Positions 34,556 through 46,229 of a stretch of 64,000 nucleotides of DNA are shown piece by piece. The notes under the pieces were generated by a model that was not told the DNA's origin, searched no databases, and was given only the letters and a program-made list of their open reading frames with translations. The stretch comes from Desarmillaria ectypa (lineage: Eukaryota; Basidiomycota; Agaricomycetes; Agaricales; Physalacriaceae). The stretch covers positions 3,534,001-3,598,000 of the forward strand of contig JAUDYN010000006.1 in NCBI GenBank assembly GCA_030407005.1, given 5' to 3'. Both the position numbers and the translations under genes were made by a program. Numbering within the stretch: the stretch's first letter is position 1; the number at the start of each line of letters is the position of its first letter.

Positions 34556-35617
34556 GGTCGGATACGATGATGAAAGCGCTTGTATTCGCTGGAAAAGGAC
34601 AACCTATGCCGGAAGTTCGTCCGAAACCAGCATTCGAACTCATAGGTACGGACCTTCACATTCTCAAAGGTGACGTCGCTACGTGCGACTGGGGCGTATC
34701 TTAGGTCACGAAGGAGTCGCCGTTGTAGAATCCGCCGGCGAAGGTGTTATGAGGTTCAAGTCCGGCGGCACGTCATCGTTTCCTGTATCACCTGTTGCGA
34801 ATATTGCTGCAAGGGTATGCCTTCGCACTGCGTCGACGGTGGATGGGTTCTAGGGAATACTATCGATGGCACTCAAGCCGAGTATGCCCGTATCCCTCAT
34901 GCGAATGGCAGCGTGGAAGACGCGAGTGTAGAGAGGCAAATCATGACAAGTACCGTTGCCCACAGGTTTTGAGTGTGGCGCTCTCAGCGGAAAGGTACGC
35001 TCCTCGTTCAGCAATTCATTGGACGCCTTCTAATGACGTGTAATATGGAAGGTGTCTCCGGGATGCACTGTCGCTATTATTGGTTGCGGCATTAGTGCAA
35101 TGGTCACGTCGCAGCTTTATTCCCCTTCTCAAGTCATCATGATTAGTCGCAACGCTAATCGAGTTGCACTGGCCAAGGCTATGGGAGCGACGGACGAAAT
35201 TGTTTCGTGCCAGGACGTAGAAATTTATAAACGGCAAAGGCGCTGATACAGTGGTTGAAGCCGTCGGTGTTTCCGGAGCCTTTGAGCTCTGTCGGGAACT
35301 CGTAGCTCCGGGAGGGATCATAGCGAACCGTATACGGCTGTAAGGTAGATTTACATCTGGAAATCTGCGGGATAAAAATATCAGTGAGTTGTTATGGTCA
35401 AGAGGGTATTGGCGTTTAAAGGGCGTGTATGGCCATTACCACTCGTCTGGTGGATGCTACTACCGCGCCCATGCTGACTAAACTTCTTGGATCCGGAAAG
35501 ATCAAGGTTGTGGGATTAGTGATGCAGAGGTACACCTTCGCAGAGCTCGAAGAGGCTTATGGTACGTTCGGGGCAGCTGTGGAACACAAAGCCTAGAAGG
35601 ACGTCCTGTATTTCTAA
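34556..35617 (+). pseudogene. Decayed tandem copy of the alcohol dehydrogenase gene
   Basis: The sequence collinearly matches the gene at 32328-33763, starting from its exon 2 acceptor: MMKALVFAGKGQP, then GTDLHILKGDVATCD, KGMPSHCVDGGWVLGNTIDG and TSQLYSPSQVIMISRNANRV, ending FGAAVEHKA with a stop and then a VLYF remnant. Damage is extensive. The segment between GKGQP and GTDLH is shortened and its intron lost. A frameshift occurs near 34690. One structural-zinc Cys block is deleted (ITCCEYCCKG). The cofactor motif GVGPVGLG is reduced to GCGIS. Several stops follow. Introns 3 and 4 are still partly visible. It is non-coding now. Confidence 0.88.
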
Positions 35618-36548
35618 CCTATAGTCATGTTTATAAAGGCACGGCATCAGGAAGACAAATCATATGTTTATCAATTGCTCGTTATCTCCGGAGACCAAAT
35701 ACAATTCGCTCGCCAGGAGACATGTTGAGCAGAGCCTGGTCAAGAAGGACGTCTCGCACCATGTCAGAAATAATCGGCATTCGCCAATCTTGAAATTATT
35801 TCTCCTTATGGCCCGGAGTGGAGGAGGGTTCAATCTCGAAGTCATCATTTAGCCCTTTGAGATAAGTATTGATTGTTATACTTGCTTTCTGACAGTATTC
35901 TAACTATCGTTTCGAGTTTTTTTTTTCACTTCTGACATGATGTTGTCTCGTACCAAATGCCTTTTCGACTGTCAATTGATATATAAACCCTTAGAGATTT
36001 TTTGGCTCTCCGGAATCATCCCTACACCAGGTCACAATTATGGTCTCATGGCCGCTCGATTGAAAGTTTCTGCCTGTAGGGCAAGGAACATCAGTGAGAT
36101 ATTTTGTAGTTTCCTGGGGGAGCATCAAATTTGCTGATGGTTCAAAAGAGCCATCGGTCCCTCTATCCGCTTGGTGAACGCAATCTCATGGACTGAGATG
36201 CATCGAATTCCATTGGCTCAGAAAAGTCCAACACGATGCGATTGGAAAATCACCTGTAAAGCTCCTGGAGATGGTAAAAGCTTGAAGTATCCTCGCGGCG
36301 AACTCTCAGGCCTTCCTTCAAGGACTTCCTCCAGCTGGGCACAGAACAAACATTTTTATGCAAAGATCTCTATCAGCACATTCCTTCATTCCCATCGATC
36401 CTCCTAGCTCTCGATATTCCTCCCAACGTGCCTGTCCCGCACATCGACGGTGTTTGAACTCTCTAAGTAGTAGGGCTACGGGCTCTCTGATTCTCGGGAC
36501 ACGATAAATACTTCCCCGAACTCTTGAAGCTATTCAAAGATCAGCGCG
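35618..36548. other. No gene recognised
   Basis: A frame at 35664-35852 ends FNLEVII and may be another 3'-terminal scrap of a dehydrogenase, but the match is too short to use. The remainder shows only short broken frames. Confidence 0.35.
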
Positions 36549-37183
36549 TTGCCATCAACGCTATGCTCATCGATGACTGGTGCCGTCGTAAATAGTTCCT
36601 TCATATCATCGACCTTGAACTCGTACTTGAGTGTCGTGTGTGCCACGGAAGACGTCAGAGTTCTTGTCGCATCGCTGCCCGGGCTCATACGTCTATCGTT
36701 CTGCGATAATGGTATTCAGGATGGGCAGGATGATAAGACGGCAGAAGGCCCGCCTGGTATCAACCCCCGGCAGACAATCTCCTCATACTTAAGAGGCCTG
36801 GTTGGCGGATACAATTAATGCCATCCGGGATGAACAATCAGATGGAATCGTTCACAATACAAATCATGTTGAACTTGTCGGACGAGATTCAACCAGACTC
36901 ATTCCTTGGTGGTGATCAAAACGTCTGGGCTGCCTTAGACTGCGCTTCGTGCCACCCTTATATATCTGTATCAGCTGGTCGTCAAATTCTTCACGTCAAC
37001 AGACGAAAATGGTTACGAATTCAAGCCAATAGTGTGCTGGATGTGTGTGTGCGATTTCTTCCGAGATCCCATACTGTTCTGTCTTCAAGCTCTTGGATCT
37101 CGGGGAAGAGGAGTAATCCCCATAGTATTTGTTCCGTAACAATACGTTGTCATGTTTCAACGGGATTCACAGACTTGAATTAG
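36549..37183 (+). pseudogene. Remnant of an F-box/LRR-like hypothetical gene
   Basis: One frame has VVCATEDVRVLVASLPGLIR and the next has IQIMLNLSDEIQPDSFLGGD followed by QNVWAALD. Segments of this kind occur near the C-terminal half of the large, fast-evolving F-box/LRR-like families of agaricomycetes. No F-box is seen and the two frames are not joined by a clear intron. A similar short piece lies at 5602-5805. The family assignment comes from general pattern, not a specific domain, so confidence is low. Confidence 0.3.
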
Positions 37184-37400
37184 CATTTGTATCAGGATTC
37201 TTATTCATGAAGATGCGATATCTAGCGTACTGGGAAGACTGTCAAAACATATCAATATAATCAGGACCCGCTTACCGTGCTCTTGTGATTCAAAAACCAA
37301 CCGAGCGCTCATATAACACCATCTTGACGCCGGTGGCGGCCCGTCCAGTGCACGAAGTTAATTAACAATGATTCGAATGCGGATCCTAGGTACAAAATTA

Positions 37401-37473
37401 TGGTTCAACCCAGGATCGAACTGGGGACCTTGTGTGTGTGAGACACAAATCATAACCACTAGACCATTGAACC
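37401..37473 (-). tRNA. tRNA-Val (anticodon CAC)
   Basis: Read on the minus strand, 73 nt fold as a full cloverleaf. The acceptor stem is GGTTCAA/TTGAACC (7 of 7 pairs) with discriminator A. The D-arm is TGGTCTAGTGGTTATGAT. The anticodon stem is TGTGT/ACACA (5 of 5) with loop CTCACAC: U33 is present and the anticodon is CAC. The variable region is AGGTC. The T-arm is CCCAG-TTCGATC-CTGGG (5 of 5). There is no intron. The GGTCC-CCAGTTCGA segment resembles other eukaryotic tRNA-Val genes. Internal A and B boxes for Pol III are present. It sits in a gene-poor, decayed stretch. Confidence 0.93.
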
Positions 37474-38404
37474 CATTAAGAATTTCTATATATATAGGTT
37501 TACAGCACCAGAAACGCGTGATATTTTCTGAGATCTCTATGCCTTTTTTTCAGAAGCGTATCGAGAAAGGAGCGATGAACAATGTTCTTCTGCACCTAAG
37601 CGAGGATTTTTGGCTCTAAGTCGAATCTCCATACCTTTCGTTTGCGACCAGTTCATGTCCGATTTGGCAAGCGTAGATGACTGACGGCCAAATCATGTCC
37701 ACCATCCATCGTTGCCATGGGCCTTGCATCGCATGATGTAGGTCTTTACTCAATCAAGATATCCCTGTCTTTCCTTCGGCGATAGTGTCTCCCATCTGAT
37801 CCTTGTTTCCCATCCATATATCACTAGTAAATTTTCTTTTCTGTATCCGTCTACATCCTTATAGGGTCGCAATATTGGTTCCTGTCTCTTTGCGGCTCAG
37901 TATCTATCTTGAAACTTGGGCTTGCCACCCTTTGCCGCTCGGCGACTGATTCTTTGCATTGGATTTGTTCTTCTTTTAAACTTATATGGATCTGAGCTCA
38001 GGAACAATTTTTATTTGAAGATTTGAACGGAACCACCGTGACGCACCTGACGTGTACGTCAAATCGTATAAAGTACATTGTGTGACAAGTCGAAGGCCCG
38101 TGTCGTAGTCAGGTTGCCGGCAATTGTGACGAAGACACGGCTTGTGTATGTGATAATGCATACGGAGTGTCAGTATCTTATATATTATTACGTCATATCA
38201 CACATCGTGATACATGTGACTGACTGTGACTCTGCCCGCCACCTCCTTTACAATGTACAATACGCCTATGTACGCATTTGTTGGAATCCCAGGTATTGCG
38301 CAGGGTAGACTCCAGGCTGGTAAAGCCAGATGTAAAGAACTTGTTATTCTATGGCTCCTACAGAGCTCATATTTATACTTCTTCGCACTAGAATCTAGAA
38401 TGTA
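37474..38404. other. No gene recognised
   Basis: AT-rich sequence with a T-rich run just beyond the tRNA. The frame at 37368-37619 merely overlaps the tRNA antisense. A TGTGAC/GTCACA-type word recurs around 38050-38230 (GTGACGCACC, GTGACAAG, CATGTGACTGACTGTGAC) without forming a clear element. Confidence 0.4.
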
Positions 38405-39087
38405 CTACAACTTTCTACTCCTTTCGTGCTTACTCATTGACTCTCGGCATGATGCCGGATTGCTCCTTCCAGAACTTTCCAGCAAAATCCCAACAGCATT
38501 ATATGTCAACCCATGCATTTGATATTCTTTGATACCATACATTTTTTTTTTGAATGGCCAAACCCGCCCTTCACTCTTCAACCACTCGTCTTCAGGCACA
38601 TCCGTCTGCTCTTCGAACCGTCGCCGCTTCTCCACCAACACTGGGCCCGATACAATCTTCCCTTCTGCCTCCGTACTCTTGAACCGTAGGTACAATGCCT
38701 TATCGACATCTGGACGCACAAATATTCGATACTGCTTGCAGGATAATGCACTTGGATCTTCTAAGAGTGCATCCTGGTCCTTTTTCCGGCCTTCCTTCGC
38801 TAAATGACGCGACAAAGTAGACTGAGTGAAGAAGAGGTCACCGTACGACGCTTTGCAAAGTGCTCTACCACCTTGCGTTGCTTCATTGGCTGATTGTTGT
38901 CATAAAAATTAACGATCTCCATCTAGTCCCCAAGGATGAGGTTTTCCCTTCGATCTCTGGCATTAAGATTGACGGCTGTCGAGCAATGGGTTTTAACATT
39001 GTTGTTCCTCCCTCCTTTCGGACCCGGCTTCTGTTTGTAGGGAGCAGTGGAGCGACTGGGTTTGCGTTTCTTGGACTCGGAGGGCAT
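38405..39087 (-). pseudogene. Truncated pogo/Tigger-type transposase, CENP-B helix-turn-helix part
   Basis: From the minus-strand ATG at 39087 the frame starts MPSESKKRKPSRSTAPYKQK and runs to an in-frame TAG, where a Trp codon is plausible. It continues MEIVNFYDNNQPMKQRKVVE and HFAKRR. After a frameshift come TQSTLSRHLAKEG, the first helix-turn-helix, and VRPDVDKALYLRF, VSGPVLVEKRRRFEEQTDVP and EEQTDVPEDEWL, the CENP-B-type DNA-binding half. Similarity stops after GIKEYQMHG. The DDE catalytic domain that should follow is absent. It is therefore a 5' fragment of a DNA-transposon gene, doubly disabled. Confidence 0.75.
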
Positions 39088-41082
39088 GGCATATGATACA
39101 GATAAAGAAAGCAGTTTTTTTTTGATGTCCCTCTTCGAATAGATACATTTTGTTGGCTATTTTATTCATAGATGCTATGTAATCCTGCTTACTCAATGCT
39201 ATCTGATAATGCATATCAGTGCCGGATGCACATGCGTTATGATCTATCACATCTTGTGCATAAATCCCCGCGACCGGTGTCAGAACTCACCCATCGTATG
39301 CATTATCACATATCGTACTGTAATTTGGTACCTCTAGTCAGCGAGGAACATCATGTTCTCGGCCACGGAATAAGTTCTATTACATGTTACAGATGAGTAC
39401 CTGAAGCACGAGCAAGTTTTTTTCTCTCTCTAGTACTGAGTTCCGTCCTTTGCGGGTCAATACAGCTCTTGTCAGTCGCAGCCGATTTACATGTCAGTCT
39501 TAATTAAACATTGGAATGAAGCATCGCTTTATTTGATGAGCCTGTTTGAGTCTAGTATCCTAATATCACGCGTGTAGCTCAGGTCTGTATTGCTGTGAGA
39601 TCGTTTTTCAGTAAGCGAGTCATCGGCCAATGGTGAGCATACACAGGTCGGCTCGCCGTACGGCCTTTCAGACTCGGTCGGACTCTAATGCCGCCCACGC
39701 CCTGACCTCGAGCACGCGCCATTTGTGTATCGTGGCAGAACGGTTAGCACCCTCAATGATTTCTTCGCGGTGAAAATTCGTTTATTTCAGTAGAAATCTC
39801 TACTGCAAGCACAAATACTGTCATATTTTTTGGAACAGGTCCTCAGCAGAACGCTTTCTTGTTTTCATCCTGAGGTCTTTCGTTCTTCCCGCGAAAGCTT
39901 GGCGATGCCGCACCTGAAGTACGTCTTTCATTCGTACCCCCAGATGTTATTATAGCAGCCTAACCATATCAGGCAACTCGCTGATTCAGATATAATCAAG
40001 CTGCGGAGAGGCAGCCATATGCTCGATGCCGATATTTTCCAGACGTTCTCAGTGGGTTTCACGACCCCAGGAAATATTGCGTCCATTGGATGACACCGTT
40101 TTTAAGCGTTTTCCAGGTACTCAAGAGTCGCTGGTCATGGGACTTGTCCGGAAAGAAACCGCTATTCCCACTCATGCCATCGTTCCATCGACTCGGTTTT
40201 CCCCCGCTACCTAGGATCAGCCGGTCGCATCGGTGTGGGACAAAGTCTGGCTCTGGATGCGCTTCCGCACTATTGTATCGCTATGGAATTATATGCATCA
40301 GCTCCGTAGCATCTCATGCCGAATTCCGAACTTGTGCCGTTTTCTCGGCCCGTTTGGAGGATCGAGCCTGGAAAGATGTACGGGTAGTTTCTTCAATGAT
40401 TCTGGTGCGGGGCCACTCACATCGTACTCCTACCTGGTAGTGGAGTATCTCAACAGGTTCCTTATTATGCAGGGATTTCATCCCAGCTTCGAGGTACTCA
40501 AGACAATATATCCATTCTTTGATGATACCACTTGGTACTTACTCGCCAAGACGTGCAGTTTTGTGATGGACCAGGATGATGCTGGGTTGTATCCCGGATG
40601 GTTTAGGGTGTGAATATGAGAGAAACCTACCGTCTCCGTGGGGATAGCGGGTCATGGAATAAACTGAACTAGTGGATATCTGGGGAGTCCAACTCCCGAG
40701 GCCGATGGCCTTACGTCGATGGGATCCGATTTTTCATCGTATCAATGAGCGCTGATGTACCAGACTTGGTATGTCACGTTCTTTTCGTCACTTCTTCTAG
40801 TGAACTACTTCACAGATCGGCCTGGACAAATTATGATACCGATTCTCTTATTCGCATGTCTTTTAGAAAGAATATCTGGTGCGAGTAGCGCATACTCGTA
40901 CTATTTGCTGGCTCCCAAATTATATCTACCCAGTCAATTAGGAGTAACGATGATTTCAACAGTAGCACGGTATCTAACTTGGAGATAAAGCGTTTATGTA
41001 CTCCGTTTCTAATATCAGTGAATGCGACGTATACTATAGATTCTGTAAGATACCAAATTGCCAGAATTTAGCGGATAGAAAT
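39088..41082. other. No intact gene recognised; one ORF of uncertain status
   Basis: The plus-strand frame 40233-40613 (starting within VWLWMRFRTIVSLWNYMHQL and ending DDAGLYPGWFRV) looks protein-like, and overlapping frames upstream (40026-40440) could be other exons, but I recognise no family and cannot join them. The remaining sequence shows nothing. Confidence 0.35.
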
Positions 41083-41690
41083 TCAATTATAGAAAACCCC
41101 TTGAAGGCGAGGTAGGATGAAAGCAGCAATACCAAGTTCTCTGCACTTGGCTCGCTCCCACGCCTCAAATTGCGTGGTGGCGCCAGACGAAACATAGCCA
41201 TGAGCCTCCAGATCACCTAGGATGGTAGCACACCAGTGCCTACATCCCATACCACCGTTAAAACTGTGTTCCAATTAATAACGGAGCCGATTGTTGGGTT
41301 ATCGACGTACTGGTAATGGTCTCTCTTGAGACTATCGAATAATATGTTGCAAATCTTCCATACCTTCGTCGGGGTCTTAAGTTTGATTTCGAAAGGGCCA
41401 GTGGACGGGGGGATATGGCCGGGTGGGGCGTTTTGCGATTTGGTCCAGGCATAAGTCTTGAAACTGACAGTGACGAAGGCCCTGTCTGGATCACGAGCAT
41501 CGTAGGTAGGATTACAGTCGAGGCTTAGGCTACAGCCTAGCGCACGGTTGTAGATGAAAACCCGGAAATGATATACGTGTCCATTGCTGGTGCCGACAAT
41601 CGCAATTCCATCGACTTCGAGAGTATTCAAGTGAGGTTGAAGGCCAGGAGTACAGAAAATAGATGTACGGTTCGGAAGGATGTACGTCAT
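41083..41690 (-). CDS. DUF7770-like small protein
   Basis: Two exons give 561 nt, or 186 aa: 41690-41311 and 41263-41083 (minus strand). The 47-nt intron has a GTACGT donor and an ACACAG acceptor. Splicing joins ...SLKRDHY to HFNGGMGCRHWCATILGDLE, which is the most conserved part of DUF7770-like fungal proteins as I know them. N-terminal to it are VYHFRVFIYNRALGCSLSLD and FVTVSFKTYAW, the expected beta-rich half. Without the intron the frame ends early at VLPS. No function is known for the family. The start at MTYILPNRTS is the first ATG in frame; an upstream exon is possible. Confidence 0.62.
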
Positions 41691-43867
41691 TCTGGCTCTA
41701 AATGTGCTGTTAGCAGGAAATAATGATGAGAGCAAGCGGCTAACTTGTTGGCAGTCGGACCTAACAGGCGGAGAGGAAGGAAGTAGGAGCCTTTGTCATG
41801 TTATATACCGAAGCAATTCAGACAAGAGAGAAAAAGACCAGTTTAACCTGCGAACTAGGTCCAGGGCGCACATTACGACCAGGGTCGGGAGGATGTAATT
41901 GATGCACGACTACATCATGATGCCTGTAAAGCCGGGCTGATCGATTTTTAGCTTATGTATTTGGAATTTGCTTGCTTGACAGTACTTCCCGAGGTCCGAA
42001 AATGATCAATACGTGAAGCAATATACGCATATCGAGGATTTCCACTTCGGAAGTGAAGACCAAATCAGTGATACAAAAAAATTGTTTGTCTGTTATTGAT
42101 GCAAGGGCAAATGAAGTACTTCCTCACCTCCCTTTCTTGCATCAAGATTTGTATCTGAAAATCTGCTACGAGGTTTACGTCCTTGCTCTGTAAGTCATGA
42201 AACTATGTGTAGGCACCGGCGTGATGATGGTTGGAAGAGATCACTAGTTTATATCCAATTTTTCAATGTGCTATCCCACGGTGTAGATCACCCTGACTCC
42301 GGATATTATGAAAAGTTGATAGACCAATTGTTTCAAATGAGAACCAAATGTGGATCCTCGAAATGTATCCACATACAGTCAGAGTAGCGCTGGTGCCGGT
42401 TTCTAGAGCGTCATTTCCGCAACCCATGAGCCTTCCCACACACAAGCGGAGAATACCTCGCTCGGGAATATCAATGGGGGAAATCAGATATGAATGATGA
42501 GAAGAAGAGAAAATCACTCACGTCATGCATCAGAGAGGATTAGCCACGTTCATCACGACACTGCTATGGTGTCCATCGCCTTCGTCTGCCCCTTTCTAGT
42601 TGTGTCTGGTACATACACCCGTCTTCATCCCACTACAGAGGCCACACTAGATGAGCGTGAATAGGAATGGCGGTCTACATTGACTACCAGATACTGCGCG
42701 ATGACGATGAAGGGATAAGAACAGAAGTGGGAGCGTCGAGAAGATACCAATTTCAGGGGGAATGCATCGTTAACCAGCATTATTCGAGTAGATAGACAAG
42801 TCGGCGGGCACACATGGAGAAGCTCTGGTGAGCTCGGCGAGAACCAGTGAATCCTTTACTCCTAAAAATTCCGCCTCTTGGGCCAAGGGTATTGCTGGGC
42901 GAGATGAAGTACATTTGATCCGACTGCTCCCATCGACTCTCGGCTTGTGGATTATAGATTCAGAAACATCGCCGCACGGTGAGCCTAACTGGCAATAAAC
43001 GTCAGGGTTGTAACTGCATTCATTTAGCAGCATCCTAAAGCACACGACCAGAATTGTACGGTGACTAATAGAATGAGAAGATGAATGCTGTCGATGCGTT
43101 TGTTAGTACTGATATTTTTTATCATCATCTCCAGGTGATTATAAATTGTTAACCTAAGAGGGTATCCTGCGGCTTATTGGGAAATAAAGAGCCCAGGATT
43201 GGATAAGAATTACTCCTAAGATATCGAATTTAGCTGGACAATGGAAGTCGTGCTAGTTAACGTTGGTAAAACCATAGGGGATACTACTGGTCTCATCGCC
43301 AGGTATAGGTACAACTTCGAGGATACGAACAGTCGGGCTGTGAGGATCGAAGTTGTCCAACTACTCTGTTCCTACTGGAACAGTTCGAAGAGAATATTTG
43401 ACGCCGTCCGCAATTTGAATTGTATTCAAGACGAGTACAACGCACTATATTAAATATAATTAGCTTGAAATGCATGAGTATAGCTACAGTTTACTTAAAT
43501 GATGGACTTACTGCGCTTGTTATCAAATGTCGCCTTATCCTCTTGCTGCTAGCATACTCCGCGAACGACACAAGTACAGGGAGTAACAGGGGAGATGTTG
43601 GTAATCAAGAAGTGATGCGTGCGAATCCAAATTGTCAAGATTAGGCCAAGATCGCAGAAATGATTGATCCGTAATCGGCATATCGGAACGAGTTGCCGGC
43701 GGCTAAAGCCACGAGTTCCGGGACTCGGGCTTCTGAGCTATTGTTGAAACACAACTGTCATTGCTGTCTTCGAGTGAATGTTCCAAAATCACGGGCACTA
43801 GCTCAATTACATACGCGCCCACCGTCTGTTGGGTTTTACTCTTTCCCTTCTCCTTTCGTGTCCCCCG
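41691..43867. other. No confident gene; short broken frames
   Basis: Frames at 42205-42387 (plus) and 42770-43045 (minus, QEAEFLGVKDSLVLAELTRA) look partly protein-like but have no recognisable family and no neighbours that extend them. I read the stretch as intergenic with possible gene debris. Confidence 0.35.
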
Positions 43868-44699
43868 ATGCCGGTCAAAAGGTTGGAAGTTGAAGAAGTG
43901 AACGACCAAATTCGAGATCTTATCAAAACGGTCGAAGAAGACAACACGTTGGGAAACGAGAAGCAATCGATTCTAAACGATCTCAATGAGTAAGGGTTTT
44001 TTTAGCCGATGACGCTTGCTAATTGTCCTACTGCAGAATCCTTCGTGATTTGGATAATCACACTTTCGTAGGAAGCATAAGGGTCTTCTTTTATGCTTGT
44101 TTTCGTAGGGCGATGGCAAAGGTTCCCGAGGCAGTGCCCTCTATTGCCGAAATTCGAGATACTGTTGATGCCATAGGGACGGCTTACAGAGTACCCCCCT
44201 TCATTTCTTGCTTCAAAACGGTCTTTTGACCATTCTTGATAGATAAAAACTCGGGTCATCCCACCGGCTGAAGGAACATCACAGCCTCAGAAGTACCGTT
44301 TGCCTAACCATAGTCACCGGCGGTCTACTCTGTCAGTATCTTCTCTTCGAATGGACCCTTTGAAGCAATACGAGATACCATCCAACGAGCCAGAGCAAAG
44401 CGACCTAGCCAGACCTTCTTCAGACTCTTCCATTGTGTTTAGACGTGCCGAAAGCATGACGCCAACGAATATGTATATAAGCTACTGGCCGCATGGAGTA
44501 AGGAATCTTTGTGCTACATGGAGCTGAGCTTATTATAACCCTCCTTAGCGCTAAATATGACACGACGCCAAGGTCCACAGGTCACCCTTCGCATCCACTG
44601 TTGACATTTTGGCGAGATATCTTCCATTCAACTCCACCCCGACCGGCACCCCCTGTGGACGACATCCCTATCAACAAAAAACCACGTTTCTTGTTATAA
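43868..44699 (+). CDS. Unrecognised 218-aa protein, four exons
   Basis: I built this model from frame continuity: 43868-43989, 44037-44190, 44243-44472 and 44549-44699, with three GT-AG introns of 47, 52 and 76 nt and a total of 657 nt. The N-terminus (MPVKRLEVEEVNDQIRDLIK, TVEEDNTLGNEKQSILNDLN) is highly charged and likely alpha-helical or coiled-coil. PEAVPSIAEIRDTVDAIGTA follows. The C-terminal half is polar and Ser/Pro-rich (RRSTLSVSSLRMDPLKQYEI, ARPSSDSSIVFRR, FHSTPPRPAPPVDDIP) and ends basic (INKKPRFLL), as in disordered regulatory tails. I recognise no family. Introns keeping frame throughout argue for a real gene; the start codon is the least certain part. Confidence 0.5.
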
Positions 44700-46229
44700 T
44701 GCTAGCTACGCTCTGAATGCTCTCGCCATGATGTATATTGTTCCTGTTCATCTGCCCCATTCCCTACTATTATTATCACTCCGCTCAATCTGCACGAGCA
44801 ACGATACATGATTTCTGACTGTGCTCCGATATTTACGAATACATGACGCATTCTACTCGCTAAACACTCCCTTCCACGGCCCGACGTAAGAAGGTAAGAA
44901 GGACAGTTGATCCGCTTCCAACGCGCAAGTACATCTCGAGCGGAGCGGCTGATGTGCGAAGAACTGTGTTGCGCCGCTGTATCTGCGACTTTGTCAAAAT
45001 AAGCTGCCTTTGAAAATCTTTCATTTTTTAACAATGCCTCGTTCAGGAACTTGCATAACTTCATTCATTCGATAGGGCTTGGGAACGTTGAAAATGTATT
45101 GACACAAATAGAACGACAATGCGATATAAAAGCAAAGGTTGTTCACGAAGCGTCAGCTTACTTGAAGAAGAGTTATAATCCTTTCTTTCTGTCCTTACAA
45201 TAGGATTGGATGAGCTCATAGTCGGAAAGTCATAAAGGGTTCTCTTACATACTATATATTCCAAGGAGAAATCGCCATCACCGCGGCTACTGCGAGACGG
45301 TCTTGCTTCGGGGTAGTTGGGTAGGTGTAGCCGCCGCGCTGCCGGATGCGAGCACCTTCTCCGAAGTACGTTCAGCATGGTCACGATAAGAAAGGTAACT
45401 ACGCTACTTAGTGTAACCATACTTGATATTGGCTGTTCAGACTCCTGTCAGGGCCAGCCAAGAATGAATACGACGCATTATAGGAGGAAGTTAGTGGAGA
45501 AAGGCCTATCGTAAACTTAGAATACGGTGGTACAGTCATATTTGCATACATATATCCCTCTGGAGTGGTTAGTATCAACGGAAGACTCGGAGTCAAGGTA
45601 TTGACCTGACGTTGTCCCATTGTTAGCTTTCTGGGCCTTTATTATTAGGTCGGATTCTCTCTGGAAATCATCGGCGTGAGAAGAAGTAAAAATGATAAAT
45701 CAACGGTAAAACGATAAAAGACAAACTCTTGGACCATAAGCACTCATTTGCGCATCACGGTTAGCATTTTCCTCATTAAAAACGTTCTAGATGTCGGTTT
45801 GGAGGACGTTTGCGATGACCACTACATGTCCGGCCCTACTTCCATGAATTACAGCACCTCGTAGTCTCAGATCCCGGTACATATTGCTCGACATGAAGTA
45901 ATAGAGGGGAGAGCGACTTCAAGCCGAAGGGCGTCAGATACTGCGTATGCGAGTTTTATGCCAGTGTCAAATATTTTCACTATATATAAGGTGGTATGCA
46001 AGGGAGCTTCAATTCGGAGAAGGAAATGAAATGAAAAGGGCAATGCCAGAACGATGTGAGCCGGTTTGGGTAAAGACGGGGGTTGCATCAAAATATGACA
46101 TAATCCTTGACTGGCGACTTCTTCCTGATATAGTTGCGGTGCAGTCACCATCTCCAGGAATGGATGATGCAGAGGCGCTTCGAGCAGAACAGATGTATAT
46201 ACCAAAGAATTCTGACCAACAATAAAGTG
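44700..46229. other. No confident gene
   Basis: Minus-strand frames at 44702-45064, 45061-45420 and 45408-45620 abut one another. The second begins with a hydrophobic MVTLSSVVTFLIVTMLNVLR stretch that could be a membrane anchor. I could not join them into a known family. The plus-strand frame 45947-46225 also has no recognisable domain. Confidence 0.35.

Noticed and set aside
44060..44110. Possible 41-nt intron (GTAGGAAGC...TTTTCGTAG) in the 218-aa gene
   Set aside because: Removing it breaks the frame; read straight through, the frame continues into EAVPSIAEIRDTVDAIG.
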